DNA of 9,665 bases from Clostridia bacterium (GTDB lineage: Bacteria; Bacillota; DULZ01): the NCBI GenBank assembly GCA_012520135.1, contig JAAYOX010000260.1, positions 1 through 9,665 on the forward strand, written 5' to 3'. How positions within the stretch are numbered: the first letter of the stretch is position 1; each line of letters begins with the position of its first letter. Position numbers and translations under genes: made by a program. Below, one piece after another: positions 6,972 through 9,665 of the stretch. Below the pieces are notes generated by a model. It had not been told where the DNA came from. It saw only the letters and a program-made list of their open reading frames with translations, and ran no database searches.

Positions 6972-7020
6972 GTAGGGGACATAACTAATTTGGAACCAGG
7001 AAGACCGTAAAGCCATGGAA

Positions 7021-7029
7021 AGGGGAGAG
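7021..7029 (+). promoter_or_regulatory. Ribosome binding site deciding the activator start
   Basis: AGGGGAGAG is placed 6 bases before ATG 7036. The upstream ATG 7015 has only AGGAAG at a 10-base or longer distance, and ATG 7030 is too close, so 7036 is preferred. Confidence 0.5.
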
Positions 7030-7035
7030 ATGGGT

Positions 7036-9120
7036 ATGTTAATGGGTGACATCATGACTCCAAATGTACCCCTTTTAGCGATCGATGCTACTTTGGAACA
7101 GGCAGTAAAAATGTTGCGTCGTTCTAAAGCTGATGGGTTACCGGTGGTTGATGATCAAGGAAGGTTGGCAGGGATTTTTACCAAGGCTAATTTAATGAAC
7201 GCTTTTCTCGCCGGAGCTACACCTACTCAATCTATTGCCCCTTATTATCAGAAAAATGTGGGAACCGTAAGAGTGGATACACCCTACGAAGTAGTCGAAG
7301 ATTTGGTCAAGACCAGTCCTGTTGGTACAGGGGTGGTAGTGGATGCTGATAACAATGTGGTCGGCATTTTCACCAAAGTAGATATGATTATGTCTCTTTT
7401 TCGAAAGACCGAAACCTTGGCGGGACATTTGAGAACTGTTTACGATTCCATGCATAACGGAGTAATTGTAGTCGATAATGATTTGACAATCCGGTTATTC
7501 AATCAACCGGCGGCAAAAATACTGAGTCTTGAACAGGAAAATGTGCTGGGACGATCTTTCCCCGATTTGTTCCCCGGTATTGATTTGATGCCCGTAATTG
7601 GTGAGCGTCAATGGCTAATCGGCGTTAAAGCCGGTTGGAAAGAGACCGGTGTTATGTGTAATATCAGTCCCCTCGTGTCTGAAAAGGGAGTCCAGGGAGC
7701 AATTGTCATTTTCCAGCCTTTAACGGAACTTGACCAAATAGCATCGGAACTGGAAACTACCAAAAGCCTTTACGAGACCCTGACCGCTGTATTGAATATC
7801 GCCTATGAAGCAATAATTTTAGTGGATGAACTGGGGAACATATCTCTGGTCAATGAGGCTGCTTGCCGGTTTTTCCGTCGCAGGCAGGAAGAGCTTTTGG
7901 GAAAGGCCATTGAGGAGGTTATGCCTAAATCCCGGTTGCTCCGAACGCTAAAAACCGGTATGGCAGAAACCAATGAGGTACAGGTTATTGACGGACAGCC
8001 CTGTATCGTCAGCCGCAATCCCATCGTTCGCCATGGAAAAGTTATCGGTGCCGTGGGTAAAATTACCTATCAGCGACTGGAAGAAGTACGGGAATTATCA
8101 GAAAAGCTGGCGGAAATGGACCGGGAATTGGATTATTACCGGGCTAAAGCTCAGGAAGCCCGTAATTTGGTCACTTTTAATCAAATAGTAACAGTGAATA
8201 AGGCAATGAGAAATATCAAGGAAGAAGCAGAAATGGTGGCCAGGGGGAACTCCACGGTGATGCTCACCGGGGAAAGCGGCACCGGAAAGGAACTGTTCGC
8301 CGAAGCTATTCATAATGCCAGCCTTCGCCGCAGGGGTCCTTTTGTCCAGGTCAATTGTGCCGCTATTCCGGAGCCTTTGGCAGAATCGGAGCTTTTTGGT
8401 TATGCACCCGGGGCTTTTACAGGGGCTCGCCGGGCAGGTAAACCGGGTAAATTCCTTATGGCCGACGGAGGGACTTTGTTTTTGGATGAAATAGGGGATA
8501 TGCCTTTAAACCTGCAAGCTAAGCTACTCAGGTTTTTGGAGGATCAATCGGTTAACCCCGTAGGAGGTACCGAAGTAAGGCGAGTAAATGTACGGATTAT
8601 TACCGCTACCAATCAGGATTTGTGGCATAAAGTAGAGGCCGGTAGTTTTCGCAGGGATCTCTATTATCGTCTGAATGTAATCAATTTTCAATTGCTTCCC
8701 TTAAGGGAAAGACCGGAAGATATTATTCCCCTGGCTAATTTGTTTCTGGAAAAGTACAGTGAAGCATTTGGTCTGCATATTGAAGATATTGCACCGGACG
8801 CCAGGAGTGTTCTGATAGCTCATTCTTGGCCCGGCAATGTTAGAGAATTGCGGAATGTGATGGAAAGGGCCGTTAATTATGCTTCCGGTCCCATATTGGA
8901 TCTACACAGCCTGCCTTATTATTTGCAGGGAAGAAAAGAAGCCAATATTTCCAACGTCACGGAAAGTAAACCGGCTCCCCGTCCTAAAGGGTCCTTGGAC
9001 CGGGAGGCAATTCTTCAGGTGCTCAATCGTTACAAAGGGAATAAGTCAGCTACTGCCAAGGCACTGGGCATCAGCCGTTCCTGGTTATATGAGAAATTGC
9101 GACGGTATGATCTGCTATAA
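7036..9120 (+). CDS. Sigma-54-dependent activator, CBS-CBS-PAS-PAS-AAA+-Fis HTH
   Basis: This bacterial enhancer-binding protein remodels sigma-54 RNA polymerase using ATP. From ATG 7036 it has 694 residues. Two CBS domains (about 4-59 and 71-125, each with a GIFTK motif) could bind an adenosyl ligand. Two PAS domains follow (about 130-235 and 245-350), then a coiled coil (about 348-376). The AAA+ domain spans about 385-615 with Walker A GESGTGKE (412-419), an intact GAFTGA loop (459-464) that contacts sigma-54, Walker B GGTLFLDE (478-485) and arginine-finger residues in FRRDLYYRL. The C-terminal Fis-type helix-turn-helix is at about 653-693. There is no phosphoacceptor receiver domain, so sensing is probably by direct ligand binding. 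It most likely controls the sigma-54 promoter at 2429 through the GACAAC-N4-GTTGNC palindromes. In B. subtilis, BkdR plays a similar role for branched-chain catabolism. Confidence 0.95.
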   Translation: MLMGDIMTPNVPLLAIDATLEQAVKMLRRSKADGLPVVDDQGRLAGIFTKANLMNAFLAGATPTQSIAPYYQKNVGTVRVDTPYEVVEDLVKTSPVGTGVVVDADNNVVGIFTKVDMIMSLFRKTETLAGHLRTVYDSMHNGVIVVDNDLTIRLFNQPAAKILSLEQENVLGRSFPDLFPGIDLMPVIGERQWLIGVKAGWKETGVMCNISPLVSEKGVQGAIVIFQPLTELDQIASELETTKSLYETLTAVLNIAYEAIILVDELGNISLVNEAACRFFRRRQEELLGKAIEEVMPKSRLLRTLKTGMAETNEVQVIDGQPCIVSRNPIVRHGKVIGAVGKITYQRLEEVRELSEKLAEMDRELDYYRAKAQEARNLVTFNQIVTVNKAMRNIKEEAEMVARGNSTVMLTGESGTGKELFAEAIHNASLRRRGPFVQVNCAAIPEPLAESELFGYAPGAFTGARRAGKPGKFLMADGGTLFLDEIGDMPLNLQAKLLRFLEDQSVNPVGGTEVRRVNVRIITATNQDLWHKVEAGSFRRDLYYRLNVINFQLLPLRERPEDIIPLANLFLEKYSEAFGLHIEDIAPDARSVLIAHSWPGNVRELRNVMERAVNYASGPILDLHSLPYYLQGRKEANISNVTESKPAPRPKGSLDREAILQVLNRYKGNKSATAKALGISRSWLYEKLRRYDLL

Positions 9121-9134
9121 GAGTTTCTCTTTTC

Positions 9135-9143
9135 TGGTATAAT
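9135..9143 (+). promoter_or_regulatory. Possible extended -10 promoter for the MscS-like gene
   Basis: TGGTATAAT at 9135-9143 is a perfect -10 with the upstream TG of an extended -10 element, 15 bases past the activator stop. No good -35 lies at the right distance. Transcription would begin near 9150, giving a leader of nearly 150 bases that includes the inverted repeat at 9188-9231. Confidence 0.4.
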
Positions 9144-9187
9144 TGACAAAGGGATATTTAATGACAGTCCGTTAACAAAAGGCTAAA

Positions 9188-9231
9188 CGGCGTTAATTGG
9201 GGGATCCTCTTGAAACCCGCGATTAACGCCG
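9188..9231. repeat. Perfect 10-bp inverted repeat in the MscS leader
   Basis: CGGCGTTAAT (9188-9197) and ATTAACGCCG (9222-9231) pair perfectly around a 24-base loop. The stem can continue inward through a T-G pair and a G-rich/C-rich segment (GGGG at 9199-9202 with CCC at 9216-9218). No T run follows, so it does not look like a terminator. It could be a structured leader or a protein-binding palindrome. The rest of the 9121-9297 gap shows no coding frame. Confidence 0.6.
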
Positions 9232-9297
9232 GCTAGGCAGGTGCAGTTTGTCAACAAGCAGTTCCAACAATTTTTTTAGCATAAAGGAGGGCTGAGC

Positions 9298-9665
9298 ATG
9301 TTTGAGCAACTGTCGATGGCGAACTTATTTACCCGGGATTATCACTCTGTTTCGGTATTGATGGAGCAGATCGGTGTAGCCCTTGGTATATTCCTGGTTT
9401 TTTTGTTTCTTCAAAGGTTTTTGGCCAAAAAGATCATTCAAATTTTGGCTAAACTGACCCAAAAAACTTCAACGGCTTTTGATGATCAATTAATACAGGC
9501 TTTTGAAAGGCCCCTGCAGTTATTTTTTGTGGTCTTGGGAGCGTATCTGGCTCTGAATTATTTGCCCTTAAATCAGGGGTATAATCTCCTGGTGCTGAAA
9601 CTGTTTCGTTCCGCGGTAGTCATTCTTATTACATATGGTTTCTACAACCTGGCGGGTTATTATCA
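9298..9665 (+). CDS. MscS-family mechanosensitive ion channel, N-terminal part
   Basis: The first 122 codons of a membrane protein run off the end of the window. Three hydrophobic stretches are seen: about residues 19-45 (starting near VLMEQIGVALGIFLVF), 71-89 (LQLFFVVLGAYLALNYLP) and 96-120. Between the first two lies a cytoplasmic or loop segment with TAFDDQLIQAFERPLQ, typical of MscS/YbdG-type channels just before the pore-domain helices. The pore helix itself is not in the window. AAAGGAGGG 6 bases before ATG 9298 supports the start. MscS channels release solutes on osmotic downshock. There is no evident link to the acyl-CoA operon; it is simply the next gene. Family confidence is moderate because only the variable N-terminus is visible. 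Confidence 0.75.
   Translation, partial: MFEQLSMANLFTRDYHSVSVLMEQIGVALGIFLVFLFLQRFLAKKIIQILAKLTQKTSTAFDDQLIQAFERPLQLFFVVLGAYLALNYLPLNQGYNLLVLKLFRSAVVILITYGFYNLAGYY

Noticed and set aside
9119..9133. AAGAG-TTT-CTCTT hairpin as the activator gene terminator
   Set aside because: The stem is only 5 bp and AT-rich with a broken T run, too weak to call.

Overview
The window looks like chromosomal DNA of an anaerobic, low-to-mid GC Gram-positive bacterium of the Clostridia/Peptococcales type. This is inferred from the strong AGGAGG-like ribosome sites, TTG and GTG starts, the gene content, and a catabolic operon with a sigma-54 promoter beside its own enhancer-binding activator. The species cannot be named from the sequence. 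No rRNA, tRNA, CRISPR array, insertion sequence or phage gene was seen, and base composition looks even throughout.

Layout. Positions 1-1251 hold the end of an ABC importer operon of the nickel/peptide class: a 5'-truncated ATPase, then an overlapping short second ATPase. This operon converges on an EamA/DMT-family transporter gene on the minus strand (1272-2210), with a perfect 10-bp hairpin between them. A regulatory region at about 2211-2497 separates the EamA gene from a divergent plus-strand operon. It carries a sigma-A promoter for EamA, two copies of a GACAAC-N4-GTTGNC palindrome, and a near-perfect sigma-54 -24/-12 promoter.

The plus-strand operon (2498-6886) encodes a thiolase, an acyl-CoA dehydrogenase of the long-chain/isovaleryl type, an SDR very like human HSD10 (type II 3-hydroxyacyl-CoA dehydrogenase), and a CaiB/BaiF-fold protein. 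The last keeps the three active-site residues of alpha-methylacyl-CoA racemase. A hairpin with a short T run follows. Next comes a gene with its own sigma-A promoter for a sigma-54 activator with two CBS domains, two PAS domains, an AAA+ domain and a Fis-type HTH (7036-9120). The window ends in the start of an MscS-type mechanosensitive channel gene (9298 onward), whose leader contains a perfect 10-bp inverted repeat.

How the genes may work together (inference). The racemase-like protein would interconvert 2R and 2S 2-methylacyl-CoA, the dehydrogenase would introduce the double bond, the HSD10-like enzyme would oxidise the 3-hydroxy group, and the thiolase would cleave the product. The whole set would be switched on by the CBS-PAS activator acting from the palindromes upstream of the sigma-54 promoter. 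No enoyl-CoA hydratase is present here, so that step would have to be encoded elsewhere. The combination reads as a self-contained, sigma-54-controlled module for branched-chain (2-methyl) acyl-CoA oxidation.
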